From an uncultured bacterium (GTDB lineage Bacteria; Bacillota; Clostridia; Lachnospirales; Lachnospiraceae): 64,000 bases of DNA. The stretch covers positions 62,001-126,000 of the forward strand of contig CAMXIF010000004.1 in assembly GCA_947243845.1 (NCBI GenBank), given 5' to 3'. Under the pieces are notes generated by a model. It was given only the letters and a program-made list of their open reading frames with translations, ran no database searches and had not been told where the DNA came from. Shown here piece after piece: positions 34,790 to 44,112 of the stretch. The stretch's first letter is position 1. Every line of letters begins with the position of its first letter. The translations under genes and the position numbers were made by a program.

Positions 34790-35680
34790 TCAATTTCCTC
34801 CTGTGATTTCAAATTCCATTTCCCCTGATGAACCGGGTGCGATTTCATATTTCTCAAACACAATAACCGGACAATCCTTCCCATTGATATAGAACTTCAC
34901 ATCTTCCGAAATTCCTGCAAACCCTCCTTCCTCTTCTGTAAAAAATGTTTCTCCGGCCCTTTGTCTTTCAGCAATCTGTTCCTTTATGCTCCTGTTTGCC
35001 AGTTCCACATAATCACTGCCCAGCATATCCTTTAACGTGACAACTTTTCCAGTATTTAAGTCTAAATTATAATACTTTGATTCGCTATAAGCATTCGTCC
35101 AGTTCTCAGTTCCCCTTACGACAAAGGAAAGATATCGGTCACTCTGCTGCTTTATCTCATAGCCGACAGTGATCTGTATATGATGCTCTGCCCATTCTTC
35201 CAGCGTCCCGCCTGTTTCCAGAAAAGCTGTCCTGTATTCTTCCGCACGCAGGATAGCCTCATCTGCATACTGGTTACAGCGGGCTAGAATCTCCTGATTA
35301 ATCTCATCCACTGTTATTCCGGTATCCTCTGCAATCATCTCAATCGTTGGGATTTCCACGGCCACTGCTATATCATCTTTTTCTGTTTCGTAAGCGCGGA
35401 AAGTCAGTATCCGGGCGAGTCCCCCTATCACCGGAAGTTCTCCTGCTTCTTTCGCAAATACCGGACTCGTATTCAACGCCGCCGTAAAAAGAATGCATAC
35501 AGCTACAGCCATTGCTTCCATACTCCGTATCACTCCTCTCAATCTGTGCCTGCTGCCGCACCGCTTTTTCTCTCCCTGTCTCTGCCTCGACTTTTGTATT
35601 TCCTGCTCTATCCGGATGTTAAGTTCCTCCGGAATAATAATCTGGTCATATCTCTCCTTCATCGCTTCTAATTTACTCAT
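34790..35680 (-). CDS. RsiV-like anti-sigma factor (DUF3298/DUF4163 ectodomain)
   Basis: A 296-residue membrane protein: cytoplasmic N-terminus (1-50) that would hold the sigma factor, one membrane helix (about 55-75), and an extracytoplasmic region with a DUF4163-like part and a C-terminal DUF3298 domain (YYNLDLNTGKVVTLKDMLG; FYINGKDCPVIVFEKYEIAPG). In Bacillus subtilis RsiV this ectodomain binds lysozyme and triggers release of SigV. Start overlaps the sigma-factor stop (ATGA). Lysozyme sensing here is inferred from family knowledge, not shown. Confidence 0.82.
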   Translation of the reverse strand: MSKLEAMKERYDQIIIPEELNIRIEQEIQKSRQRQGEKKRCGSRHRLRGVIRSMEAMAVAVCILFTAALNTSPVFAKEAGELPVIGGLARILTFRAYETEKDDIAVAVEIPTIEMIAEDTGITVDEINQEILARCNQYADEAILRAEEYRTAFLETGGTLEEWAEHHIQITVGYEIKQQSDRYLSFVVRGTENWTNAYSESKYYNLDLNTGKVVTLKDMLGSDYVELANRSIKEQIAERQRAGETFFTEEEGGFAGISEDVKFYINGKDCPVIVFEKYEIAPGSSGEMEFEITGGN

Positions 35681-36168
35681 AAATCCGCCTCCTGAATATT
35701 CTCTTTTAACTGTTTTAAACCACGATAGAGTTTTGTTTTAACTGTATTCAAATTTAATCCGGTAATACAGGAAATCTCCTTCAAAGACATCTCTTCAAAA
35801 AACCTGAGCCTTATAATCCCCTGCACATCCATCTCTAATCTATCTAATTCACTTTCTATGTCGTCATCCTGCTCATAACCCTTTTCGTAATACACCTCCT
35901 CCCGTTTAAGATTATCTGCGACAATCGGAATCCTCTTTCGTCTTTTTAATACTATCAAACACTCGTTAACTAATATTCTGTAAAACCAGGTTCTAATTGC
36001 GTCCGCATTTCTTATGTTTTCATGCGCTTCAAGCGCTTTGCAGACTGCACTCTGGACAACATCAAGAGCATCCTCCTGATGCCTGGTATAACTATAAGCC
36101 AATCTATAAAAACGGTCTTGATTTTCAAGGATATATTGGATCAACCTTTCATATAAAATTTGTTTCAT
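35677..36168 (-). CDS. ECF sigma factor, SigV-like
   Basis: A 163-residue ECF sigma factor: region 2 with FYRLAYSYTRHQEDALDVVQSAVCKALE and IRTWFYRILVNECL, region 4 with IIRLRFFEEMSLKEISCITGLNLNTVKTKLYRGLKQLK. No region 1.1 or 3, as usual for the class. It pairs with the overlapping RsiV-like gene. Expected to drive cell-envelope stress genes and its own operon. Confidence 0.92.
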   Translation of the reverse strand: MKQILYERLIQYILENQDRFYRLAYSYTRHQEDALDVVQSAVCKALEAHENIRNADAIRTWFYRILVNECLIVLKRRKRIPIVADNLKREEVYYEKGYEQDDDIESELDRLEMDVQGIIRLRFFEEMSLKEISCITGLNLNTVKTKLYRGLKQLKENIQEADL

Positions 36169-36285
36169 AACAGGTACGCACCTTTCTGTTTTATTCTTTT
36201 ACTATATAGATTTATCCGGTACCCGAAAAGTTTCAAAAATACAAGGAATTTTAAAATGAAATAAATTAAGAAAACTCAAGACATG

Positions 36286-36314
36286 AAAAAGCCTGGCGAA
36301 GACTTCTTCGCCAG
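36286..36314 (-). terminator. Terminator after the creatininase-family gene
   Basis: CTGGCGAAGA (36293-36302) and TCTTCGCCAG (36305-36314) form a perfect 10-bp stem with a 2-base centre; on the minus strand it is followed by GCTTTTTC. Placed directly after the stop at 36321. Confidence 0.75.
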
Positions 36315-36320
36315 AGACAT

Positions 36321-37133
36321 TTATTCTCTTAAAAGACTTTTGACATCATGATATTGCATGGTTCTTTCGCTTTTTGGCAGATCAGATACGATGGACTGTA
36401 TCCTTTGTGATACCCGTTCCATATTCTTTTGAATAAGTTCCTCTCCAAGCGATGCTGACGCTGTTTGACGGGGATCCTTGCCCCACACTCCAACTGGTGT
36501 GTCATGGAACGACAATTTACCTATATCTGTCAGTTCCGGCCGCAGTGCCATAACAAGAGATGTCTCGTTCTCGGCCGCATGATCAGTCTGAATCCCTTCG
36601 TCTCCCGTAAAACCAAGTTCCCATAGATTGAAAGTTAACAGTCCATACTCCTGCTCGAAAATTTGCTTCCTGTTTCCGAATGTTGTGGTTGACGGCCCGT
36701 GACCATGACCGATTACCACCTTAAAACCGGCACGGGCAAGATTGCTCATGATCGTATCCAATACCCTGCAAAACAACTCATCATCAATATAATAAGCGCT
36801 TCCCTCAAGCTGCTGCGGGCAGGACTCGTCAAAGCTGTAATGATCCATCCCATAAAACACATGGTTATCCTTATGCACAACACTGTCAGGCCCAAGAAAA
36901 AGCATGGGCAGAACAATACCGCCAATCTCACCGGCAAGCCTCTTAAACACACCTTTTGACTGTAAGCCGTCTGCCCCAAGCGGCAAATGCTGCCCATGCC
37001 ACTCCAAAGTACCAAGCGGAAGATAAGCGACCGGAAAATGATTGATGCGCTCCATAAATTCCTCCGGGCGAAGTTCTTCATACAAAACTTTTTGATTATT
37101 CACTTGCTCTCTCTGCTCCTGTCTTATTCCCAT
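36321..37133 (-). CDS. Creatininase-family amidohydrolase
   Basis: A 270-residue metal-dependent hydrolase of the creatininase/formamide-hydrolase (ArfB-MftE-type) family. Ligand motifs: LPLGTLEWHGQHLPLGAD (Glu, His, Asp), VIGHGHGPS and DHAAENETSLVMAL. Members hydrolyse cyclic or linear amides in diverse pathways (creatinine, formylated riboflavin intermediates, mycofactocin). No pathway partner is adjacent, so the substrate is open. The N-terminal 12 residues are weakly supported; a GTG at 37100 is an alternative start. Confidence 0.85.
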   Translation of the reverse strand: MGIRQEQREQVNNQKVLYEELRPEEFMERINHFPVAYLPLGTLEWHGQHLPLGADGLQSKGVFKRLAGEIGGIVLPMLFLGPDSVVHKDNHVFYGMDHYSFDESCPQQLEGSAYYIDDELFCRVLDTIMSNLARAGFKVVIGHGHGPSTTTFGNRKQIFEQEYGLLTFNLWELGFTGDEGIQTDHAAENETSLVMALRPELTDIGKLSFHDTPVGVWGKDPRQTASASLGEELIQKNMERVSQRIQSIVSDLPKSERTMQYHDVKSLLRE

Positions 37134-37239
37134 TTACTGACTACACCATTCACTCTGCTTTATATAGTATAACACGAATTCTATCTGGCTAAGAAGATGA
37201 ATTTTTCCAAACTTACCCTAAAGTTTTCAGCCCTCTTCG

Positions 37240-38982
37240 CTATCTTGCCATTTCCTCCTCCCTTCCCAAAATCATATCGTTCAGGGAATTCCCCGGCGGA
37301 ACGATCGGCATGACATTGACTTCTCGGTCGATGATAAACTCAATAATCGTAGGCGCTTTTGTATTCTGTTTCGCACTGATCAAAGCTGCTTTAATATCTT
37401 CTGCCTTTGTAACACGAATCCCCTTCGCACCATAACTCTCTGCCAGCGCAATGAAATCCGGCGTATATTCCGGGCAGCAATGATCAGGCTGGTTACAGCC
37501 TGTTCCACAGCTTCTCCGATAAAGCATGCAGGTACTCGAATACCGTCTTTCATAAAACATTTCCTGCCATTGCCGCACATTTCCTAAATATCCGTTATTC
37601 AGTATGCAGATGATAATCGGTAATTCATACACAACAGCAGTCGCCATTTCCTGAATATTCATCTGCATACCGCCATCCCCGGATATCACAATCACATCCT
37701 TATGCGGATTGCCCAGTTTAGCGCCGATCCCAGCAGGTAAACCATACCCCATGGTTCCCAAACCGCCGGATGTCAGCATCTGCCTGTTTTCATCAAGTGC
37801 AAGGAACTGTGTTGCCCACAACTGATTCTGTCCTACATCCGTGGCGATCACAGCGTCCGTAAATGTCTCATTCACTGCCTCGATCACCATCTGTGGTGTC
37901 AAACCTACTTTTCTCATCTGGATTGGATATTTCTCTTTCCAGCGGTTGACCTCATCTGTCCATTCCGAAATACAAAGCGGCTTAGCCCTTGCGAGCAATT
38001 CGCATATCGCTTTTTTCGCATCCGCTATAATAGGGACATCTACCTCAATATTGCGGGAAATAGATGCCGCCTCCACATCAATATGGATAATCTTTGCATT
38101 GGCCGCAAAATCTTCTGTTTTTCCTGTAATGCGGTCATTAAACCTTGTTCCTATTGCAAAAAGAACATCACAGTTACTGATCGCCAAATTGGCAGCGTAA
38201 CTCCCATGAATACCCAGATTGCCAACATATAGACTGTTCGTTGTCGGAATTGCTCCTTTTCCCATAATCGTTGTAATAACAGGTACCCCTGTCAGTTCTG
38301 CAAGCTGTGCCATCTCTTTATTTGCACGGGCAGTATTGACGCCGCCGCCCGCCAGAAAGACAGGCTTCGCCGCGCTGTTTAAGATATCCAATGCTTTCTG
38401 TAACTGCCCCTTATGCACAAAAGTTTTCTGTTTGTAATCTCTGACCATCATTTCTTCTGGGTAAAAATTGCTGCCATAAGCACGCTGGATATCCTTTGGC
38501 AGATCGACCACCACTACCCCCGGTTTTCCTGCCTTTGCAATATAAAATGCCTTTTTGATTGTCTCTGCCAACGCTTCTCTCTTGCGTACTGTTACCGCAT
38601 ATTTGCAGATGCTTCCTGTGATATCTACAATATCCACCTCCTGAAAGGCATCGTGCCCGATAAGGTGTGTCGGTACCTGTCCCGTAAAGCACACCAACGG
38701 AACACTGTCATAATTTGCAGTAGCAATGCCTGTGACGAGATTCGTAGCCCCCGGTCCGCTCGTCACGAGACAGACCCCCACTTTCCCCGTAGAACGTGCG
38801 TAACCATCCGCCGCATGGATCAATCCCTGCTCATGACGCGGCAGGATCACATCTATTTCCTTTTCTGCATACAGTGCATCAAACAGATCGATCGCCTGCC
38901 CACCTGGATATGCAAATAGAATATCAACTGCTTCTTCCTTTAATGCTTTTACAAATAACTCTGCTCCTGTCATCTGTTTCAT
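37240..38982 (-). CDS. ilvB: Acetolactate synthase large subunit with a Cys-rich insert
   Basis: A 580-residue ThDP enzyme that joins two pyruvates to acetolactate at the start of valine/leucine synthesis. Motifs: AYPGGQAIDLFDALY, LPRHEQGLIHAADGYARSTG, TSGPGATNLVTGIATA and the ThDP/Mg site GDGGMQMNIQEMA. Residues ~490-520 contain a short insert with five cysteines (STCMLYRRSCGTGCNQPDHC), which I do not expect in all IlvB proteins. ATG at 38982 follows GGAGGGTGTT; the 26-residue extension is unlikely. No ilvN regulatory subunit or other ilv gene is nearby; it follows a TetR regulator. Confidence 0.9.
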   Translation of the reverse strand: MKQMTGAELFVKALKEEAVDILFAYPGGQAIDLFDALYAEKEIDVILPRHEQGLIHAADGYARSTGKVGVCLVTSGPGATNLVTGIATANYDSVPLVCFTGQVPTHLIGHDAFQEVDIVDITGSICKYAVTVRKREALAETIKKAFYIAKAGKPGVVVVDLPKDIQRAYGSNFYPEEMMVRDYKQKTFVHKGQLQKALDILNSAAKPVFLAGGGVNTARANKEMAQLAELTGVPVITTIMGKGAIPTTNSLYVGNLGIHGSYAANLAISNCDVLFAIGTRFNDRITGKTEDFAANAKIIHIDVEAASISRNIEVDVPIIADAKKAICELLARAKPLCISEWTDEVNRWKEKYPIQMRKVGLTPQMVIEAVNETFTDAVIATDVGQNQLWATQFLALDENRQMLTSGGLGTMGYGLPAGIGAKLGNPHKDVIVISGDGGMQMNIQEMATAVVYELPIIICILNNGYLGNVRQWQEMFYERRYSSTCMLYRRSCGTGCNQPDHCCPEYTPDFIALAESYGAKGIRVTKAEDIKAALISAKQNTKAPTIIEFIIDREVNVMPIVPPGNSLNDMILGREEEMAR

Positions 38983-39000
38983 AACACCCTCCGTTCTATA

Positions 39001-39020
39001 CATGCGTGTACTTGCATGCA
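39001..39020. promoter_or_regulatory. Possible second TetR operator between tetR and ilvB
   Basis: CATGCGTGTACTTGCATGCA contains the palindrome TGCATGCA and shares ACTTGCATG with the operator upstream of tetR at 39656-39669. It sits 18 bases before the ilvB start, in position to repress it. Confidence 0.45.
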
Positions 39021-39036
39021 TACTGTGTATTTTTAA

Positions 39037-39058
39037 GGCACTGTCATCAGACAGCGCC
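39037..39058 (-). terminator. Hairpin directly after tetR
   Basis: Minus strand GGCGCTGTC-TGAT-GACAGTGCC (one G-U pair) followed by TTAAAAA, no strong U tract. It may partly terminate tetR transcription or act as an attenuator for ilvB. Confidence 0.4.
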
Positions 39059-39063
39059 AAATC

Positions 39064-39639
39064 TTATTGATAGATTCCCTTTACAAACATCTGCACACTT
39101 TCTTTAATATACCTCTCTTTTTCAACGTCCGTAAGTTCTTTTCCAAATGACGCGTTCAGGAACGTGTAGCCGAATGTTGCTGAAAATACTGTCAACGCCA
39201 ATGTCTTAAAATCTTTCTCCGGTATTTTTCCCAACGCATACATCTGATTCAGGTAGTCCGTAAATGTCGATAAAAAAGCCTGCGGCACTTTCATGATAAG
39301 CTGTTTGGTTTCCTCATAAAGCTGTGGCGCTCTCAGGCCGATTGAAAGGTTGACGAAATCCGGTGTCATCCTGTCAATATATGCCCTCATGAACATTTCT
39401 AAATCCGTCTGCAGATCCCACTTAACGTTCTCAAAAATCTCCGGCACTACATTCGCCCGCCAGCCTGCCTGATTAGCTCCCTGTAAAACAATATCCTTTT
39501 TGCTCTCAAACTTGCGGAATAAGGTACACTCATTTACACCGGCTGCCTTAGCAATCTCTTTTGTAGTCGTTGCCACATATCCTTTGTCTCGCACTAATGC
39601 CATTGCAGCGTCAATTATTTTCTGACTTGTCTCATCCAA
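39064..39639 (-). CDS. TetR-family transcriptional regulator
   Basis: A 191-residue regulator with the N-terminal HTH (IIDAAMALVRDKGYVATTTK, EIAKAAGVNECTLFRKF) and a divergent ligand-binding half. GGAGGAAACAGATTTGG precedes ATG. Transcribed into ilvB. A perfect CATGCA-AG-TGCATG palindrome upstream is the likely operator. A TetR protein controlling a lone acetolactate synthase suggests a ligand-responsive, perhaps catabolic or overflow role for that enzyme rather than general amino-acid control; this is inference. Confidence 0.9.
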   Translation of the reverse strand: MDETSQKIIDAAMALVRDKGYVATTTKEIAKAAGVNECTLFRKFESKKDIVLQGANQAGWRANVVPEIFENVKWDLQTDLEMFMRAYIDRMTPDFVNLSIGLRAPQLYEETKQLIMKVPQAFLSTFTDYLNQMYALGKIPEKDFKTLALTVFSATFGYTFLNASFGKELTDVEKERYIKESVQMFVKGIYQ

Positions 39640-39655
39640 ATCTGTTTCCTCCGTT

Positions 39656-39669
39656 CATGCAAGTGCATG
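39656..39669. promoter_or_regulatory. TetR operator candidate
   Basis: CATGCAAGTGCATG is a perfect 6-2-6 palindrome 17 bases upstream of the tetR start, overlapping the expected promoter/leader. A related half-site array lies before ilvB. Confidence 0.6.
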
Positions 39670-39817
39670 CTTTCATATTAACAGAGAAGATAAAGAAAGT
39701 CAATCATGCCATCCTTCGATTCATATACGATAAAGACGGCCAATCTATCGGCAGAACCTCCCTCTATTCCATCCCAGACGGTATCCAAAGTCTATATTAA
39801 GTCATGAAATGTCCACA

Positions 39818-42325
39818 TTAAGTCATGTCATCCCTGAGTGCATCAATGATATTTTCTTTCCTGATCTTGCCGGTGGCATACAGCATTGTAATAAAAACGA
39901 TACCAAACACGCCGAGTACACTGATACTCATACTTTTCCACGGAAAATGATAGGCAAACCCTTCCAGCTGTTCACTCATCACCATTCCCTTGTAGATCAG
40001 CCATGAAAAGATGCCGGCAATCGGCACACCGAACAAAAGTGTACGCAGTCCATAAAAGAAACATTCAAAATTCATCATTCGGTTAAACCCCCGTTCCGAC
40101 ATCCCAACGGAACGCAGCATGGCAAGTTCCCGCCTCCGAATACGGATATTGGTGGAAATGGTATTAAACACATTCGCAACTGCAATCAGCGAAATCATAG
40201 CACCAAACGAATACGTAAATACATCCACAACAAAAGTCAGACTGCGGAACAGATCCACTGCCGAAGACAGATTGATCAGCGTATAATCCAACGTAATTCC
40301 TGCATCTGTGATCTCAGACTGCATCTGCGCCATTGTCTGTGCGGGTGAATCCGTCCAAAAAGTCAGGCCAGATTTGGAAGTTCCTTCCAAGCCGTCAAAT
40401 TCGCTATTCAAGGACCAAGGAACCACCATCAGAAATAAATACTGCGGCATGGAATCATAGGGGAGCATATCCAGAGGATAGTTATCCACCAACGTGGTAC
40501 AAATCCGCTTTGCCCGCTCTTGTGTGGAAGAATCAAGGATAAATTCCATTTCCTGCCCCGTGTAAAATGCCTTGTGTTCTACCGTATCCAAAATGAGGGC
40601 CAGCGCCTTGGCCTTCCGGCCGCTGTATTCCTCTATAGAAAACCCAAGGTCTTCTATAAATTCGTAATATATGGCATCTTCTATAAACTGGGCATAGATT
40701 GGTATACTGTCATCCGCCTGAAACTGACCGTCTGCAAAATCATCGGGAAGCCCCTCCACGGCGCCCGAATAAATCCAATCAGACTGCCATGTACTCTTAC
40801 TTACCCCTTCCACATTCTTTAATCTCTCGTGCAGCGCAAGGAGATCTTCCTGCAGCATTTCCTTTGCATAAAACGAGATGTCGCCATCCGCCTCAACCGT
40901 TATCTCCTTTGCAATCCCTTTCAGGGTATTGCCAAAAGCACTGCCCGTCACAAACAACACAAGGCTTAACGTTAAGGATAATATAACGCTGCGGTAACGC
41001 CTCTTGTTCCTGCGAAAATTTTTAAGCGCCAGCATCCCTTCCAATCCATAAACACGAATAGCAAATCCGGAAATCTTAACATCCTTTGCCTCTGTTTTGA
41101 TCTCACCGGTCTGGCGGATACACGCCATCACTGGAACGGCCGCCGCTTTTCTTGCCGGAATATATGCCGAAATCAAAATCGTGATCATGCTGACCGCAGC
41201 TGCCGCAGCCAAAGCCGGTACAGACACCGACAGTTCCAACGCTGCACTGCTGGCAGAAATAGTCGCAAAGTTTTGTGCCACAACAGGCAGTGCCAGTGCA
41301 ACACTCCCAATACCAACGGCCACTCCCAGGGGAATGCCAAGCACACCAATACAAAGACCTTCAAACAGAACGGAACTTTTCAGCTGTCTGGCTGTTGCCC
41401 CCACCGACATAAGAATACCAAACTGATGGACTCGCTCATTCAAAGAAATATAAAAGGAATTATAAATCAAAAGAACAGAGCCGATCATAATAATAGCAAT
41501 CAATATTCCCCCTACCGTAAACACAATCGTATTGAACAGTGTGTTATCTGATACGCCGTAGAAGCGCAGTACATCTTCATTCAGGGCCAAAGGAACTATC
41601 CCTGCGAAACGGCTCCCATACTCCTTCACTCTTTGCGGCCTGTCCAGCGTAAGAAACAGACTGCAGCGTCCCGCCTGCCCTGCCATATCCGTTCTTGTGA
41701 TCACGGTATACCCCGGCGCGTCATGCTCTTCGAATCCGGCTCTTTCATAAATCCCTACAACCCTATAAATCCTTTCTTCTGCAACGTTCAATACTTCACC
41801 GTTCCTGTAGGGATCGTGCTGTGTCAATAGGCTCCCGCCCTCTTCCCGATTACCAATCGCTGCCCGGATCGACTCACCTACCGGAATCCTCACATCTGCT
41901 TTAATGGAAATATGATTGGGAATTATGACTTCTCTATCATCCTGCGGAAGTCTGCCGGAAATCAGGGTAACCGGCAGCCTGTCAAACGTCTCCTCCGTAA
42001 AACCAGCCACAAACAGATACGGTTTTTCAGCGCTTTTCGCACCATCTAACAAAGCATAACCAATATTCTCAAAAGTTACCGCATCCGTAACTTCAAGATC
42101 CGCCATCCTCTCCTGCACAAATCCTGCATCCACGTCCATGAAAGCAAGATGCCAGCTTCCGCACTTGGCTATAGAACCATTGATCAGATACTGTAAAAGA
42201 GATGTGCCAAAAGTAGCGACTGCCGTAAACAAAGTAGCTGACAATACCACACCGATTACCGTCACAAAAGTACGGGTACGGTTTTTCCTTAACCCCTGCA
42301 GGGCGACTTTATGAAAAATATTCAT
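39818..42325 (-). CDS. Large FtsX-type ABC permease of a sensor-linked export module
   Basis: An 835-residue permease with two FtsX cores: membrane helix at about 17-40, ectodomain, helices at about 260-285, 305-335, 355-380, then a second set at about 440-460, 690-715, 745-770 and 795-815. The double layout is typical of exporters paired with a dedicated sensor kinase that resist or respond to peptide antibiotics. Its start overlaps the ATPase stop (ATGA). The order on the minus strand is regulator, kinase, ATPase, permease. Confidence 0.88.
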   Translation of the reverse strand: MNIFHKVALQGLRKNRTRTFVTVIGVVLSATLFTAVATFGTSLLQYLINGSIAKCGSWHLAFMDVDAGFVQERMADLEVTDAVTFENIGYALLDGAKSAEKPYLFVAGFTEETFDRLPVTLISGRLPQDDREVIIPNHISIKADVRIPVGESIRAAIGNREEGGSLLTQHDPYRNGEVLNVAEERIYRVVGIYERAGFEEHDAPGYTVITRTDMAGQAGRCSLFLTLDRPQRVKEYGSRFAGIVPLALNEDVLRFYGVSDNTLFNTIVFTVGGILIAIIMIGSVLLIYNSFYISLNERVHQFGILMSVGATARQLKSSVLFEGLCIGVLGIPLGVAVGIGSVALALPVVAQNFATISASSAALELSVSVPALAAAAAVSMITILISAYIPARKAAAVPVMACIRQTGEIKTEAKDVKISGFAIRVYGLEGMLALKNFRRNKRRYRSVILSLTLSLVLFVTGSAFGNTLKGIAKEITVEADGDISFYAKEMLQEDLLALHERLKNVEGVSKSTWQSDWIYSGAVEGLPDDFADGQFQADDSIPIYAQFIEDAIYYEFIEDLGFSIEEYSGRKAKALALILDTVEHKAFYTGQEMEFILDSSTQERAKRICTTLVDNYPLDMLPYDSMPQYLFLMVVPWSLNSEFDGLEGTSKSGLTFWTDSPAQTMAQMQSEITDAGITLDYTLINLSSAVDLFRSLTFVVDVFTYSFGAMISLIAVANVFNTISTNIRIRRRELAMLRSVGMSERGFNRMMNFECFFYGLRTLLFGVPIAGIFSWLIYKGMVMSEQLEGFAYHFPWKSMSISVLGVFGIVFITMLYATGKIRKENIIDALRDDMT

Positions 42326-43011
42326 GACTGCGCCACCTGCCTCTCATCCCTTACCACTTTTCCATCCGCAATGCCGATGATACGGTCTGCCTGCAGAGCA
42401 ATGTTTTCATCATGGGTAACAATGATCAGTGATTGGTGATATCTGCGATGACTTTCTCTTAGAAGACGGATAATTTCCTGTCCATTACGGCTGTCCAGAC
42501 TCCCTGTTGGTTCATCCGCCAGACATACCTGTGGCGCGTTCATCAGGGCACGGCCGATAGCAACGCGCTGCTGCTGCCCGCCGGAAAGCTGGTTTGGCAG
42601 ATGCGTCCTCCTCTCCTGCAGCCCCAATAATTCCAGCAAATCATCCAACCGTTCTTTGTTGACCTTTCTTTTATCCATGAGAATGGGCAGCGTAATATTC
42701 TCCACCACATTAAGCGTAGGTATCAGGTTGTGAAACTGATAGATCAACCCTACCTGCCGTCTGCGGAATATGGCAAGTTTTTCACTGTTCTGGGCATATA
42801 CATCCTGCCCATCCAGATAAATCTTCCCGCTTGTCGGAATATCTACCCCTGCGATTGCGTGAAGCAGAGTGGATTTCCCGGAGCCGGAAGTTCCAATAAT
42901 GGCTGTGAAATCGCCCTTTTCAATAGTTAGGGAAACATGGTCTAATGCCGTGACCCTGTTTTCATCCTTACCATAGACTTTACACAAGTCTTTTATCTCC
43001 AAAAATTCCAT
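42322..43011 (-). CDS. ABC exporter ATPase (LolD/MacB/BceA type)
   Basis: A 229-residue ATPase: Walker [17 protein letters not shown]-loop [16 protein letters not shown], signature [16 protein letters not shown], Walker [14 protein letters not shown] and H-loop IVTHDE. AAGGAGGCTCATATA precedes ATG. Partner of the overlapping 835-residue permease; the two form an envelope exporter. Confidence 0.93.
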   Translation of the reverse strand: MEFLEIKDLCKVYGKDENRVTALDHVSLTIEKGDFTAIIGTSGSGKSTLLHAIAGVDIPTSGKIYLDGQDVYAQNSEKLAIFRRRQVGLIYQFHNLIPTLNVVENITLPILMDKRKVNKERLDDLLELLGLQERRTHLPNQLSGGQQQRVAIGRALMNAPQVCLADEPTGSLDSRNGQEIIRLLRESHRRYHQSLIIVTHDENIALQADRIIGIADGKVVRDERQVAQS

Positions 43012-43122
43012 TATATGAGCCTCCTTCTAAAACCTTTTTGTTACATCTTAATCATAGGCTCTTAAACTTACATCTCTGTGACTTTTTGGTGACAGATTCG
43101 TCACATTTCCACCCAAAATGTG

Positions 43123-44112
43123 TCACTTTATAAAACGGACGGAAAACACAGCCCCGCCCTGGGGATCATTTCGGACCAGAATCGTCCCGCCCTGCCGCAT
43201 GATAATGTTCCTGCAAAGGGCCATTCCAATCCCATATCCCGTGGCATCCGCATCTTTACCCCGATAAAAACGTTCAAATACATGCGGTAAATCCTCCTCC
43301 GCAATGCCCGCTCCATCATCATGGAACGTGATTTCTGTAAAGATTGGATTATCCACACAGGTGATTTGAATCTTTCCATTATCACCCACACTCTCCATAC
43401 TGTTTTTGATCATATTTTGAAATGCTTCTGAAAGCCATCTGAAATCCCCCAAAATCTCAATTCCCTCTGGTATGTCAGTCTGTACCTGAATATTATGCAG
43501 TTCCATGGAAATCAGGAACGGCCGAAGTGAATCGGATACCAGACTGCCTATATGAATCTGTTCCTTCTTAAATATCACAATACCCGCATCCAGCCGGGAC
43601 AGCTTTAACAGGGAAGACAACAAGAAATCCATCTGCAAAAATAATTCCCTTGCTTCCCTGATCAATGCTTTTTGTTCCTTTTTATCCGTATCTTTCTCTA
43701 ATAACGACAGGATAATATTTACTGAGGTAAGCGGCGTGCGAAGCTGGTGAGAAATATCCGCAAGGGAATCCGCAAGATGGGTTTTTTCCTTTCTTAACGC
43801 ATCATTCTGTTCCCGGATACGCAAAGTCATCTTGAGAATCTCACTCTGTAAAACAGAAAGTTCTCCTTCCTCGGCTTCACTGATATATAAATGTTCCGAA
43901 TTATGCAGCACCAGGTCAATCTGCTCTGATAACTGCGCAATCTTCTGATAGCGTGCCCTGGTGAACCCATAAAATATACTCCCCAACAAACAGGCCGAGA
44001 TCAGTTCCAGCACGCCTGCCATCATGCTAATCTTAAATCCCACGGCCGTTACCCCAATAACAATCCCAGAAAATAATATTGCAACCCGCCGTATTTCCTT
44101 ATTCCGTAACAT
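43123..44112 (-). CDS. Sensor histidine kinase of the ABC export module
   Basis: A 329-residue kinase with two close membrane helices (about 8-28 and 30-52) and almost no ectodomain, the intramembrane-sensing type usually controlled by its ABC permease. H-box in LADISHQLRTPLTSVNI, N-box in FQNMIKNSMESV, G-boxes DDGAGIAEEDLPHVFERFYR and GYGIGMALCRNII. ATG at 44112 follows GGGAGG; it overlaps the regulator gene by 14 bases. Confidence 0.9.
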   Translation of the reverse strand: MLRNKEIRRVAILFSGIVIGVTAVGFKISMMAGVLELISACLLGSIFYGFTRARYQKIAQLSEQIDLVLHNSEHLYISEAEEGELSVLQSEILKMTLRIREQNDALRKEKTHLADSLADISHQLRTPLTSVNIILSLLEKDTDKKEQKALIREARELFLQMDFLLSSLLKLSRLDAGIVIFKKEQIHIGSLVSDSLRPFLISMELHNIQVQTDIPEGIEILGDFRWLSEAFQNMIKNSMESVGDNGKIQITCVDNPIFTEITFHDDGAGIAEEDLPHVFERFYRGKDADATGYGIGMALCRNIIMRQGGTILVRNDPQGGAVFSVRFIK

